From Effrenium voratum (Eukaryota > Sar > Dinophyceae > Suessiales > Symbiodiniaceae): DNA of 64,000 nt. Positions within the stretch are counted from its first letter, which is position 1; each line of letters starts with the position of its first letter. Where the stretch lies: contig CAUJNA010001735.1 in the NCBI GenBank assembly GCA_963377175.1, forward strand, positions 743,106 through 807,105. The letters are read 5' to 3'. Under the pieces are notes generated by a model. That model was not told the DNA's origin. It saw nothing but the letters and a program-made list of their open reading frames with translations, and did no database searches. The position numbers were made by a program, and so were the translations under genes. Below are positions 21,431 through 31,639 of the stretch, in pieces.

Positions 21431-21585
21431 CGGCGACATCACCAGGTCCTTCAAAGGATACAGTTGGATCCGTCGAATTTCGCGGTTCCCTGGTGAAGCA
21501 GGAGGTTTTCGGATCTTGGAACCCTGAAATCATGGATTTGTTCTTGGATTCTTTGAGGGCTCCCGCAAGAATCTCGAGTCTGTGA
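21431..21585 (+). CDS. Probable terminal exon, unknown protein
   Basis: Acceptor TTTATCCAG. Reads ATSPGPSKDTVGSVEFRG, SLVKQEVFGSWNPEIMDLF and LDSLRAPARISSL, ending at TGA 21583-21585. A donor at AGTCT/GTGAAG could continue it. Family not recognised. Confidence 0.48.
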
Positions 21586-22203
21586 AGGATGAGATCAGGA
21601 GCCCAGCTCTGCAAATGCCTCGCATAGGTTTAGCACCGGCTGCGAATTGAACCGCGCCGTGTCTTTTTGCTTGGACAACGCGTAAAAGTTGGATGTTCAA
21701 ATGTGCGTTTCTTTGTCCAGGGTAACCCACAATTTCTTCGGTTGTCCTTTCATCCCGCCTTAAAAAGGCGTGCCATCAAAAACGACACTGTGGAGTATTT
21801 AAAGAGGATATACAGGGAACCCTGTTACCTGGGGGGGCCAATTATCTGCCCCTGTGCCCTCGTAGTTCCATAACCCCTGGTATCAACCCAAGATGGCCAT
21901 GGGTTCGTACTGTGGATGGACGAAATCCATTTCGCAACACCGTTCACAAGCCCTGGAATGATTCAATTCCCCAAAGTAAATACCACTAAACGTGGTGCGA
22001 AGGGATTTCGCCACTGGCCCCACAGTATGTGTCTGTCGTTTTTCTTTTTGTTTTGGGGACCCCCCAAAACAAAGTTCCATGGGCTTTCAGCTCTTGGCTT
22101 CCCTCCAAAAAACGACAACGAAAACGAAAATCAAATCGCTGGGGGGCCCGCGCTGTTTCATCCAAACCGGGTGGGGTTTCCCCCGGCCCGCGGCAAGCTC
22201 CAG

Positions 22204-22296
22204 GTGGGCCTTCGCCAGGCCACCGACACGCCCAGCAAGCACAGCGAGGCACGTCGCGGAAGGGTTTCCCGGAGGCCGAAGGATCTGATAAGAAGG
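22204..22296 (+). CDS. Probable internal exon, basic
   Basis: Acceptor AAGCTCCAG and donor AGAAGG/GTTCGC; 31 whole codons. Reads VGLRQATDTPSKHSEARR then GRVSRRPKDLIRR. Strong G/C third positions, Arg-rich. Confidence 0.42.
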
Positions 22297-22439
22297 GTTC
22301 GCATTCAGAAATGTCTATCGGTTCCTTTTTTTTGCCAACCCCCTTAAGTCCCTGACACGAATCAGGTTTTTTAGAATTTGTTCCTGTTCAGTAGAAACCC
22401 CCCTAAGTCTCTACAAGGCCTCTGATATATGTTAAGTGG

Positions 22440-22770
22440 AGCCGGAGTTCTGAAGCAGGCAATAAGCATCTGGCTTCCAATTCGAAATGGCATTGGCTTT
22501 CTATGGTCCACTAGTTTCGACGCATGCCCAAATCTGGTGCAGCTTGACCTTCCGCCCGTGGCCCCTCTCGAAGCTTTCTTCAGCCTGGCTCAACGATCTA
22601 GCGGCATGTCCGCTGGAGACACAAAGGGCAATGCGCAGGTGTCTTAAATGTGCAGAAAGACGTGTCTTGTTCACTACCCATTCCCCCAAACCCCGCCCCG
22701 CTGATTTTCTCAAAAGCGACCCTGGACCCATTTCAATTCTCCACTTACCCGTCCAAACGTCCCCCATTTT
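22440..22770. other. Coding-like but ambiguous stretch
   Basis: Two frames are open over 22440-22680 (LAFYGPLVSTHAQIWC... and GIGFLWSTSFDACPNLV...). Neither has a decisive codon bias or splice site, so no exon is called. Confidence 0.25.
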
Positions 22771-22870
22771 CTCACTCACTGAGTTCCTGGACTTTCATTT
22801 TTTCGGGTTTGGACCATTTTGGTGGTAAATTAAAGCAAGTCCCTGGTTCCTGTTTCCTGGCCAGTCTCAG
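22771..22870 (+). mobile_element. IE7 TIR element, copy
   Basis: CTCACTCACTGAGTTCCTGG at the left, the interior GGGTTTGGACCATTTTGGTGG, and CAGTCTCAG at the right. Confidence 0.55.
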
Positions 22871-22914
22871 GTGAGCAGAATTGCTTTGTTTTTTTAGCCA
22901 ACTCGGTGGGTGAA

Positions 22915-23067
22915 ATGAGACCCCCCCCAAGCTGCCTAAACAAATTGATCGCGCAGGAGTCCGAAGGCCTTGACGACGAGGCGCCGCACGATTGCGGGGA
23001 GTCAGCTGCTGCCAAGTCACGTGCTGATCTGGCCATGATGTTTGATGGGGAGCCCTTTCAGAAGTGA
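22915..23067 (+). CDS. Small ORF or terminal exon, acidic
   Basis: 50 codons from ATG 22915 to TGA 23065-23067, reading CLNKLIAQESEGLDDEAPH then DCGESAAAKSRADLAMMF. Acidic, G/C-rich third positions. The ATG may be incidental and an upstream acceptor (TTTTTTAG near 22897) may be the real start. Confidence 0.42.
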   Translation: MRPPPSCLNKLIAQESEGLDDEAPHDCGESAAAKSRADLAMMFDGEPFQK

Positions 23068-23219
23068 TTGGCGGACATAAATCTCCTAAATGATGCCCAC
23101 TAAAAGGTCCCCCATGAAAATTCATACCCATCTGATTCTCCAAGGCAATTTAAACATGTTTGCTGAGCTTATTAAAAGTGTAAAAGTAACTTACGTAGAA
23201 CTGGAACTAGTTGAGCAGC

Positions 23220-23527
23220 TTCTCTCTCTCTCTCTCTCTCAGAATGCAGCCGTGCGTGATCGTGCAGACTAGATGCGACGCGAGCGAAAAAGCCACGAAA
23301 AAGATGGCCAACGCGAGAACTGGGAAAGAAATAAGAAAGAGACAGAGACAGAAAAACAGAAGGAGAAAAGAGAAAGGGAAGGAGAAAGAGAAGGAGACAG
23401 AGACGGAGAAACAGAAAGAGAAAGGCGAGGAAGAGAAGCAAAACGAGACTGAGAAAGATAAAGTGGAAACAAACAGGAAGAAGAAGGGGCAAAGAAAGAG
23501 AGAAAGAGACAGAGAGAGAGAGGGGAA
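23220..23527. repeat. (TC)n run and long purine-rich tract
   Basis: A 20-bp TC run (23220-23240) is followed, at 23283-23527, by about 245 bp that is almost pure A/G on the plus strand with AGAGACAGA and AAAGAGAAAG motifs. The long Lys/Glu-rich frame across it is a composition artefact. Confidence 0.8.
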
Positions 23528-23529
23528 AA

Positions 23530-24400
23530 GAAACCTTCTCCAGACTATGGCTCTCATATGTTTAAAACGTCGGCCCCTCCCGCTCCGCCGATTTTCTTGC
23601 AATGTATGCCAATATAGATATACACCATCCACGCACATTCTGGATAGAGATATATACGTTCAAGGGACGCATTTTGACCACCCGTCGTGAAGTCAGGACT
23701 CCGAGAATGAGCCGGAGGCCGAGGGCGAAGGCCCTGGGAGCAAGCCGATGCAACCCACATTCTGCACGCGGATACATCCCAAATCGTTGTGTTTGTTTAG
23801 GGGTTGAACCTCCCAAAATGGTGGTTTTCCTCTTGGAAGCCACCAAATTACGCGCCCTCCAAAAAGGAACGTACCCAAGTGGGGCATTTCTCCCGAACCA
23901 AGGTAGCAAGACGGGTGGGAAGGATCATCTTAATTGTCAGGGACATCCTTTCATCAACAAATGGGTATGGGTCAAAATGAAGCCATCAGGGGACTGCAGG
24001 TTTGAGTCCGTGTTCCCATTTATAAGGGCTCCTTTTGGGGATTTTTGACCCACCGCCAAATGATAAATACGATCTCTCACCCAAACTCCCTGAGTCAGTC
24101 AGAAGGGTCACTCACAGCTGCCCCAAGGGGCTCCCACGGCATCAGCTGAGTCAATGGCCCACGTGTTCAGAGGCGCCTGGCTGTTCTCGCGTTTGGTTTC
24201 ACTAAGAAGATGGTCTCAGCCCCAAGGGTTTGTTTTGGTCAGAGTCAGCTGGGATGGTAGGGGTTTTAGTCGGCAGGTTCGCCGAGCTGGGATGGTCGGG
24301 TTTTTTGTGTCAGCAGGTTCCTAGGAGCTGGGCAGGTAGGGTTTTTGGTGTCAGCCCCAGGTTCCTAGGAGCTGGGTTTCTTCTCCCCGGCTTTTTTTTT
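23530..24400. other. No confident gene; one IE3-like relic
   Basis: At 23966-24052 a short element has ends TGGGTCAAAATGAAGCC and GATTTTTGACCCACC, resembling IE3 ends with a different interior. No gene supported in the rest. Confidence 0.4.
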
Positions 24401-24409
24401 CCGCTGCAG

Positions 24410-24494
24410 GGGAAGGGGAGTTCAGCATCGACCGCAAGTTCAAGAGCTCGGCGAAGAGGGAGGAAAGGGAGCAGGCCGCCTGGCCCGTCGGAAG
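24410..24494 (+). CDS. Probable internal exon, highly charged
   Basis: Very strong acceptor (TTTTTTTTTCCGCTGCAG) and donor GGAAG/GTTTAG. Reads EGEFSIDRKFKSSAKREER then EQAAWPVG. Predicted charged helix. Unknown family. Confidence 0.5.
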
Positions 24495-24499
24495 GTTTA

Positions 24500-25730
24500 G
24501 TGAATGAAGGGCTCGGCCTCGGCGGGAATGGCGCAAGCACGATGAAGGCTATGTCAGCTTATGGAATGGTTCTGCCTATTTTATTGAGGTTGGAGTAAGA
24601 GCCCCTCGAGCTCCCGTAATATAGGCCCTTGATTTTTGGGGATGCTTTGTTTCAGAACTGCTCTAAGCTTGCAGATGATTGTGACACGGAGAAGTGAAGC
24701 AAAGACTCGAATGTCTCGAAGAGTCTTCAGAAGGCGACGCAAAACATTTGCCGCGTTTAGGTTGATTTGTCCCAACACCAAGTAGTAATTACCCGTGTTT
24801 CAAGTTGTGTTTGGACGAGGGCCACTCTTATGAGCCAAACAGGGGTGCCCATTCCCCATGGCCGGGGTTCGAGAAGCCCATTGGGACCGCTCTTGACCTG
24901 CGCGCATGCTAGAGATGTAAATTAATGTATTTAATATGGATGCGACTCTAAAGATGGGTATGTCTCAAAATAGGGGAGCCCTACAAAAATGGGTGGTTTC
25001 CCTGCAACGCCCCTTTGAACCAGCCCGGAAAAGGCTTCCTCGAAAGAAAGACATACCCACGTGTCAGTCGAAGTTGATCAACTCCTAGCCGTGGCTTCAG
25101 CAGAATACGTGTTGCGTCAAAAATGGGACCCCAAAAGGATGAAATGGGCGTGGGTCAAACATTGGATAACCCCCAAATGGAACTCCTGTAAGTGGAAAGA
25201 AGGACAATAACCTGCGGCACCCTGGTGGAAATCTACTTTGGACCTATACCGAAATGTTCCTTGGTTGCTATGGTGTTTCCAAACCCCTGAATCCAAGCAA
25301 GGTGTTTCCGTGGTCGACTTCCTGTTGCTTTCCCTCTACACCAACTAAGGGGTGGCCATTTTTTTCGCACCCACGTCTTCGCTCTGCATCAAAATACAAG
25401 TGGCCAACCTGGAACCAGTGTGTTCGTCAGAGGCGTCTGACGACCCATTTGGGCACGGCCAATCTTGAAGCCGAGCAAGTATTGTTGCACCTGGTTTAAT
25501 ATCGGTAGTCTGAATTGTGTCAAGTTTCCCAGGCTTAAACACGACTTCCCCCCAACTGTTTCGGTACCAAGATTTAAGTTCCCACAGTAAAGGTCCCACA
25601 TTCGCCGTAGCGTTCGGTTGCACATCCAATCGAGAGGGTGAAGCATGTCTGGAGGCCGCTCCAGATCCTGTGTCACTGGCGATGTGCCAGGCGAGAGGGC
25701 TTCCCCCGCATGTTCCTTTCTGGCTTCTTT
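24500..25730. other. No confident gene
   Basis: A minus-strand frame at 24581-24781 (LNAANVLRRLLKTLRDIR) and a plus-strand patch at 25600-25705 (REGEACLEAAPDPVSLAM) are weakly coding-like. Neither has adequate boundaries, so they are left as notes. Confidence 0.25.
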
Positions 25731-25736
25731 GAGGGG

Positions 25737-25871
25737 CTGTGGTTGTCAAAACCGTTTTGGGATCCATTTTTGGTTGGGATAGGTGAATTCACCACCCATT
25801 TTAGAACCAATTTTCGTGGGGAATGATTGGGATGTTCACCGGGGGTACAATTTAGATGTTGACGCATGGCC
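25737..25871 (+). mobile_element. IE3 TIR element, plus copy
   Basis: CTGTGGTTGTCAAAACC at the left and GTTGACGCATGGCC at the right. The interior has GGTGAATTCACCACCC (palindromic) and GATGTTCACCGGGGGTAC. Confidence 0.65.
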
Positions 25872-25970
25872 AGTAATAACATGAGAAATAAGTGTGCGGT
25901 CATTCAAACAAGTGAAGCATGTCAGGATTGGCAGGTCTCAGGGTGCTGGACTTGTGTTTTTTGCTTACAG

Positions 25971-26096
25971 AGCGGGAAACCGTCAAAGTAGTACACGCCA
26001 TTGGACCTGCAGCATACCTTATGGACCTAGCTTGTTCCTCAGCTTCTAAAAGACCCAGGGAGCTTGCCATAGGCTTGCATTTTTGGGAAGTTTGTC
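25971..26096 (+). CDS. Possible exon
   Basis: Strong acceptor (TTTTTTGCTTACAG). Reads RETVKVVHAIGPAAYLMDLA then CSSASKRPRELAI, ending near GGGAA/GTTTGT. Moderate codon bias. Confidence 0.35.
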
Positions 26097-26627
26097 TGCA
26101 GCTTGCTCCTTTTTTCGAATCACCCTCTTTGCGCCTTGTGCTGGTTTGTGTTGAGTTTGAGATGTCCGACTAGGACTTTTGAAGAACTTTGTGTTCCTCC
26201 GATTCGTGTGGGTCTGTCTTTGAGGGTACCCATTTATTGGTGGATTGAAACGGAAACCAAAAGGAAAACCACAGTTTAGAGGGTCCGCTAGAAAGTGACA
26301 CAGAAAATGACGCACAAATGTTTTATGTATGGCCAATTTGTTCGCAGGTCTCAAGAGACACAACATGCCAGCAGCCGCACTGGTAGCTGTTGACGTCATT
26401 CACGGTATCTTGGGTCCTTTGAGCGCCTTTCCACTTTAACTCTGGCGTGAAGACTAGGAGTTGCTGAACGCATGCGCGTCAAAAACCGACCTTCGAACTG
26501 GTGGTTTTCCTTTTCGTCTATGCCGGTGAGCCCAAAGAAACATGGACTCCCGAAAGAAGGGGTGGGTGGTTCAGAGCCTCTTTCGGGCTTGGGGAGCCTT
26601 AGGAACATTGTCTTAACCAAACCCCAG

Positions 26628-27062
26628 GATCTGCTTACCGTGGACAACGAAGCCTCGCTGCGGCTTGGCAAACTTCGCTATTGCCCGGCTGTGTACCGTC
26701 GGAAAGTGACGGGTGCCGGGCTGGGCCCGAGTTGTGGTCAGCTTCCGGCTTGGGTCTGAGGTGTTAGGAGGTTTGTTTGTTTTGTTTTCCGCTCGTACAG
26801 TGCTTGGTGCCAATATGAAGATCCTGCGGACATTCTTGCTTGCATGCCGTCAGGAGTCATGTTTCGCCCTTTTGGGGTGAGTTGGGACATGTCGTTGTTG
26901 AAAAGGGGCGAAACCCTCTTCAGTTTCAGTGTGGTTCTTGTCCTTCAGCTTCTATTTGGGACATCCCGGCAGTTCCTTGGATGCTCTTTGGTTGGTTCTC
27001 CACTAACCAACAAGTCCAGCACTTCCAGAGAATTGTCAGAGCTCTTTCTAACAAGCTTTTAG
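26628..27062 (+). CDS. Gene 3' end with two or three exons, unknown protein
   Basis: Exons 26801-26876 and 26949-27062 join in phase 0. The first reads WCQYEDPADILACMPSGVMF after acceptor CTCGTACAG and ends GGG/GTGAGT. The second follows TTCTTGTCCTTCAG and reads LLFGTSRQFLGCSLVGSPL then RELSELFLTSF with TAG at 27060-27062. An upstream exon at 26628-26705 (DLLTVDNEASLRLGKLRYC) is likely from the same gene, but its phase does not match without a non-GT donor. Family not recognised. Confidence 0.48.
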
Positions 27063-27172
27063 AAAATTGGGCCAAGTGAACCATCCACCTTGTGGTTGGG
27101 GGGTGCGCCTACCTTGCATCATTGCTCAAAGTTGGCTGATGATCGCCACACAAATGTCCAAAGCAATCAAGG

Positions 27173-27262
27173 CTAGGTTTTTCAGTAGTGCCCTTTCTCA
27201 CCCCGTTTTTGGGGGAGGGTCCACTAAAATAGACAGAACACAGAAACGGTACCCTTATTCTA
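27173..27262 (+). mobile_element. IE1 copy C, truncated by a G-rich hairpin
   Basis: Starts CTAGGTTTTTCAG and keeps GGGGGAGGGTCC, ACTAAAATAGAC and GGTACCCTTATTCTAA. The last 25 bp, including the AG end, are missing; a G-rich inverted repeat begins exactly there. Confidence 0.7.
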
Positions 27263-27350
27263 AGGGAGGGGGAGGGAGCCTAAATATGTCCTAAATAAGA
27301 CCTTATTAAGAGCTTAGTCAGGGCTTATTTGGGCTCCCTCCCCCTCCCCT
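27263..27350. repeat. G-rich/C-rich hairpin
   Basis: Left arm GGGAGGGGGAGGGAGCC with AAATA, right arm TTATTTGGGCTCCCTCCCCC, and a loop containing CCTAAATAAGACCTTATTAAG. The G-runs could form a G-quadruplex. A half copy lies at 35805-35868. Confidence 0.75.
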
Positions 27351-27407
27351 CCCTCCCCCCCAGACCCCATGAAATAAAGGCCTTGGTGATTGCCCATGTT
27401 CTCTAAG

Positions 27408-27922
27408 GATGTGGCTGATGGAAGAGCAGACCCTTTGCACCCTGCTGCGCCTCAGCCACATCCTCACCACCTACCCCATTACCTGCCTGGCGCCTTTGCT
27501 CGTGAGTCGTACACGCAGTCCTTGGGCCTTTGTGTTGTTCTCAAGGCTACTTGGCTTTTGTTGGGGTATGTTGGTGGTTTTAGAGGAAACCAAAAGGAAG
27601 AACAAGCTGCGCCCAATCTTTGGCCCAATTTTGGCTAGTTGTGCGTCCAGATTTGTGGGACCTGAGAAGCAATGTCCTGGTCCTTTCCATCCATTTGTTT
27701 TTCCGGCGCACTGTGAGGTTATACACCGCTTGGCAAGCCCTTTGCTGGTCATCCAAGTTTTGTGAAACACCAGCCTGACCCTGGTTTATAGACACACTAA
27801 GTCTGACTTGTGGCCTTCACCGCAGCATCAACCCATCGCCAGTGAAACGCCCCTCGCCCATTGAGAAGGCGATGTCCGAGCGAGCCAACCGGGAAGGAAG
27901 GCGTGGTGTTCCTTACAGACGG
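27408..27922 (+). CDS. Three-exon gene fragment, unknown protein
   Basis: Exons 27408-27501, 27639-27717 and 27826-27922. The first, after CTCTAAG, reads MWLMEEQTLCTLLRLSHIL and ends CTC/GTGAGT. The second reads VRPDLWDLRSNVLVLSIHLF then FRRTV, and ends GTGAG/GTTATA. The third, after TTCACCGCAG, reads INPSPVKRPSPIEKAMSER then ANREGRRGVPYRR. The second and third join in phase (AG+C); the first needs a different donor to match. The last frame stays open to about 27960. Strong codon bias throughout. Function unknown. Confidence 0.5.
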
Positions 27923-28261
27923 GTGAAGTCCAGTGGGAAGTGGAGCCCTCAGGAGTCCAGGAGCCTCTTCTTTTTTGGTGGGCGGCGGCTTGCTTGGGGG
28001 AACCGGGGTGGGTGTGTTTTTTTTTAAGAATTTTCGAGGGGTACCCCCCCCCCCCCGCATTCTTTGCGGGGATCCTGGGTTTCAGGAAACCATCCGAATC
28101 AGCTGGTGTCCGAAAAGAACGATGGTTGAAAAGAACGGGGCATTAACCCCTAGAAACCTTTGCCATCCGTGTTTGTTTTGAATGTGGAGTCTCATGTTGT
28201 TGGTTGTCGCAGACAAAGCGAGCAAGCAGTGAGCGACTGGTGATTCAAAAGAAACACCTCG

Positions 28262-28505
28262 GTCCCGGCTTTGTTTTTGAAATCACGCCTGGGCCCGTCT
28301 GAAAGAAAAAACACTCACGCCTGGGTGTTTTGTTATTCTGGCGGTCCCCGGTTTGAAATCATGCCTGGGGTCCTGGTGCTTGTTTTTGTTGCATTCATGC
28401 CTGTGGGCCGGGGTGTTTCTTCTTTTGAATTCACACCTCTGGGCCCTCGTGCTTTTGCTTTTGAAATCGCGCCTGGGGGTCATTGTGTTTTCGTTTTGTG
28501 CATCA
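28262..28505. repeat. Array of TTTGAAATCACGCCTGGG units, forward half
   Basis: About seven imperfect units of 35-45 bp containing TTTTGAAATC(A/G)CGCCTGGG or TTGAATTCACACC. Orientation reverses in the next interval. Confidence 0.75.
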
Positions 28506-28760
28506 CGCCTGGGCGTGATTTTAAAGAGCAACACCGCACCGGAGCCCCCAAGCATGACTTGAAGAAAAGGCACCAGGGCCCAGAGGCGTGAATTCAAAGA
28601 AAAGCGAAGCCCCACAAAAGGAAAGTAAGAAACGGAGCCCCAAGGCGTGAATTCAAAAACAATAAAGCGGAGCCCAAAACAACAAAAAAACGGGACCCCC
28701 CGGTCGTGATTTCAAGAACCCCCCCAGGCGTGAATTCAAAATATGTGATTCCAAGCACAA
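28505..28760. repeat. Same array, reverse half
   Basis: Units read CCAGGCGTGAATTCAAA, the reverse complement of the forward half, with GGAGCCC spacers. Together the halves could fold into a hairpin about 490 nt long. Confidence 0.75.
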
Positions 28761-28769
28761 GAACCGGAG

Positions 28770-29710
28770 CCTCGCTCGGGATTTTTGGACATTGAAAAGC
28801 AGTCGGGCTAGCAGGCAGATCCGATGGGGAATTGGACGACGGTGTTTGAAGCGGAAGTTGTTGAGCGTCCACAACGCCCCAAGAGTGCAGAAGCCTAGTA
28901 GGTGCTTCTCATGAGTAGTCCCTAATAGGGTGGTTTGGGCCAAAACTTAAGCTCTGAAAACCCCAAACCCTAGGCCACGGGTTCTGCGGAGGGAACGAAG
29001 CAGGGGTTTTCCCCCCCTACTTTGCTCAAGAGGTTTATTAATTTGGGGTCAACGTTCCGAATCTTTACAACCATGTTAGAACCAAAGGTCAACGGGTTTG
29101 GGCTCACAATTGAAAGAATCAACCAAAATTTAAGTCCTGGCGATGCATGATTCTGGGGTGACATGGGGCGTTTCTCAATCTGAGAAGCAAGGCAGGGACG
29201 GGCCATGTTTCCTCTTACAACGCTTCCATTTTGCCATTTTGGGTACCTATTTTTCACCCACAGCCATATGGTACTGATACATTTCGCCGCTTGGCTCACC
29301 TTACCCCAGTTTGGAACCGGGCGAGCTTCGTGCTTTCTTTCTCCTTCAGCCTCTGGGCTCCAGCGGGTGTGCAACTTGAGTTGCTCAAAACAAAACCCCC
29401 CCACCCCGCACAAAAAACCACAAACCAAAATATAAACAACTTCCATTTGCCTAAGAATAGCTTTTTCCCCCCTGTTGGTTTCAAAGGGAGTCTACCACTG
29501 GACACATTTTCTCATTCGTCCCGGTCGAAAAGCAAATGGAGGACCAGGTTCCTTCAACTCGGCGATTTTTCCCTTGGCTTCCCCCAAAGGAAAATCCAGA
29601 ACCCCCCAGAGGCCCAACGCAGGCCCCGTTGCTTAGGTGGGGGGCTGGAGCCAGCCTCCCTGCTGCAATTCGCCGATGATTCGGTGTGTTTTGGGGTGTG
29701 AGGGCTGGTC
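28770..29710. other. No confident gene; one relic of the 49-bp repeat
   Basis: 29468-29506 matches the array at the window start (CCTGTTGGTTTCAAAGGGAG). A CACCCACAG stretch near 29256 resembles an IE3 end. No exon supported. Confidence 0.4.
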
Positions 29711-29718
29711 TCAAGGTA

Positions 29719-29835
29719 TTTTGCTGCGGTTTGCCAAGGGATGTTAGGACTGAGCAACTTTTTGCCAACTAATGGGGTTTTCCGAATTAAGCCACTAAAA
29801 GGAAAGTTTTAGCAGGGGAGCAGAAAGCAACCGAG
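29719..29835 (+). mobile_element. IE2 TIR element, copy b, with 4-bp TSD
   Basis: Left TTTTGCTGC, right GCAACCGAG, flanked by GGTA at 29715-29718 and GGTA at 29836-29839. The interior is collinear with copy a. Confidence 0.8.
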
Positions 29836-29839
29836 GGTA

Positions 29840-31010
29840 GGTCTGCATTTTTTTTGACCCACAGTTGTGGGTTTTCCGTGTGGTTCCATGTAAAACATAC
29901 TTGGTGCCAACTTCCCAAACAAGACGAGCCAAGCACGGGACACCTGAAAATAGTTGGTGTCCTTCTCGGCTTCCAGTTTGGTAAAACCGGTCCCAAGATA
30001 TTTGTTTGAATGGGTGTTTTGTTTTTAAACGATTGCAAGACAGTCCCAAATTGTGGTCTGAAAGAAAAAGGCGATTTGCTGGCGTTTCCTGAAAACCGCT
30101 TGGGGCTACAACACGGCAACCCCACGAGATTGGCTGTGGATCCCTGCTCCCAATGTCCGATGGGGCGAAGTGCTTCTGGGTGGGTGGTGCGAGCTTGTGC
30201 TCCGATGCGTGGGGAATTGTTCAACGGATGACGCCAAGGGCACAGTTGCTGTGGCAGAACTATGCATGAGCGCGCCAGAGGGTCAAGCACTAGCCGGCAT
30301 AGGCCTGATTTTGATGGTGGCTGTTGGGGAATTAAGGAAAACAGGAAATGACAACCACCCGATGTGGGTGGTCTCCCATTCGAAAAGCTCCTGGGTGTCT
30401 TGATTGCTCTCAAACCTGCCCCCAGTGCCGATCCCTTGCGGGTCGCCGTTGAGCTTGTTGTTTTTTTGAATAAGGATGGTCGCTTGAAAAGTGTTCATGT
30501 TTTCCCTGTGCAAAGATGATACATAAAGGTAGGTTAGGGCTGAGCATTGACCAATCGCAAGTGATGCTAAAGTTCTGCTAAAGGCCACCTTTTGAGGCGC
30601 TGAACGGTGGCACGTGGTCTGCCTCTCCAAGCCCCAACATGGCAGCGTTAGTGACCCCCAGACGGGGCGGGTTTTGTACCCTGGTTTCACCCTCCCTTGT
30701 TTGGCTTCCAGCACTCCCCCCAACAGCTGCTTTTGCCCATGTCCAAAATCCCAAGTCCGGTCAGCAAAAAGTATAGTAGTTGTTGGGGAGTGCTGGAAGG
30801 GTTCCATGTTTTATGTGGGTCACTGAACTGGGTATACGGTATATATACGTATATAAGTTATATTATATAAGTATGCAAATATTGATATATATATATATGC
30901 TCACCCCGCCTTGCCAGGACCTACCTTGAAGTGGACATGTTCAAGACTGGGGTGTGAGCATGCAAGAAGTGTGCTGTTGTTGCATATATATATATATATG
31001 TATGTATGAC
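29840..31010. other. No confident gene; TA-rich microsatellites
   Basis: Weak open frames near 30080-30330. TA-rich runs at 30838-30900 and 30984-31000. Nothing else supported. Confidence 0.35.
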
Positions 31011-31012
31011 TT

Positions 31013-31110
31013 TCGGCTTGCCACCTGACCCTTTGTGCCCCCTTTCGCCCTGAGTTTGCCGCTCTTGAGCCTGGCCGGAAAGCTCCTGGCAGGCTTATCG
31101 TTCACCGGCC
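31013..31110 (-). CDS. Possible minus-strand exon, basic
   Basis: Minus frame reads RPVNDKPARSFPARLKSGKL then RAKGGTKGQVASRKS with G/C third positions. It is the only minus-strand patch with this bias, so it may be chance or an isolated opposite-strand gene. Confidence 0.22.
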
Positions 31111-31467
31111 GTTGGGATTGGATATCGGGATATGTGCGAGAGACAGAGAGATAAATTGGACAGTGCAAATCGGGACAAACATTATAACTGTCTAAACACG
31201 CAACTCTATGTTTGCACGAGATGGAAATTACACAAGTTATTTTATTATAGCATCCAAGTTCAATACGAGAAATGAGTTTAGACTGTTCATTGTGAACAAT
31301 GACAAGTATTTCATCAACTACTTAAACTGTCTTTTTTAACAAATCCATTCCGCATGAATAGTGAAGAAGCACGGCTCACCGGAGCAGAAGGCCAAGGCAA
31401 GAAACAACAATGTTGGTGTGTCACTGGCTGCTTAGCCAACATCACCAGTGTTTGCATGTTGCGGTCC

Positions 31468-31620
31468 GTTGACTTTTCGCGACGTGTCGGCGTTTCGACT
31501 TTTCGTGACTTTTCGACGTGTCGCGACTTTTTGAGTTTTCGACTTTTCGAGTTTCTCGCTGTGGATATGGTTGACTTGTTTTTCACTTTTCGACTTGTCG
31601 AGTTTCTCGACTTTTCGGTG
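31468..31620. repeat. Degenerate TTTTCGAC repeat
   Basis: About fifteen irregular copies of TTTTCGAC, TTTCTCGAC or GACGTGTCG, with no strict period. It drives open frames on both strands. Confidence 0.7.
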
Positions 31621-31639
31621 TATCCGGCAACCTTTTGCG

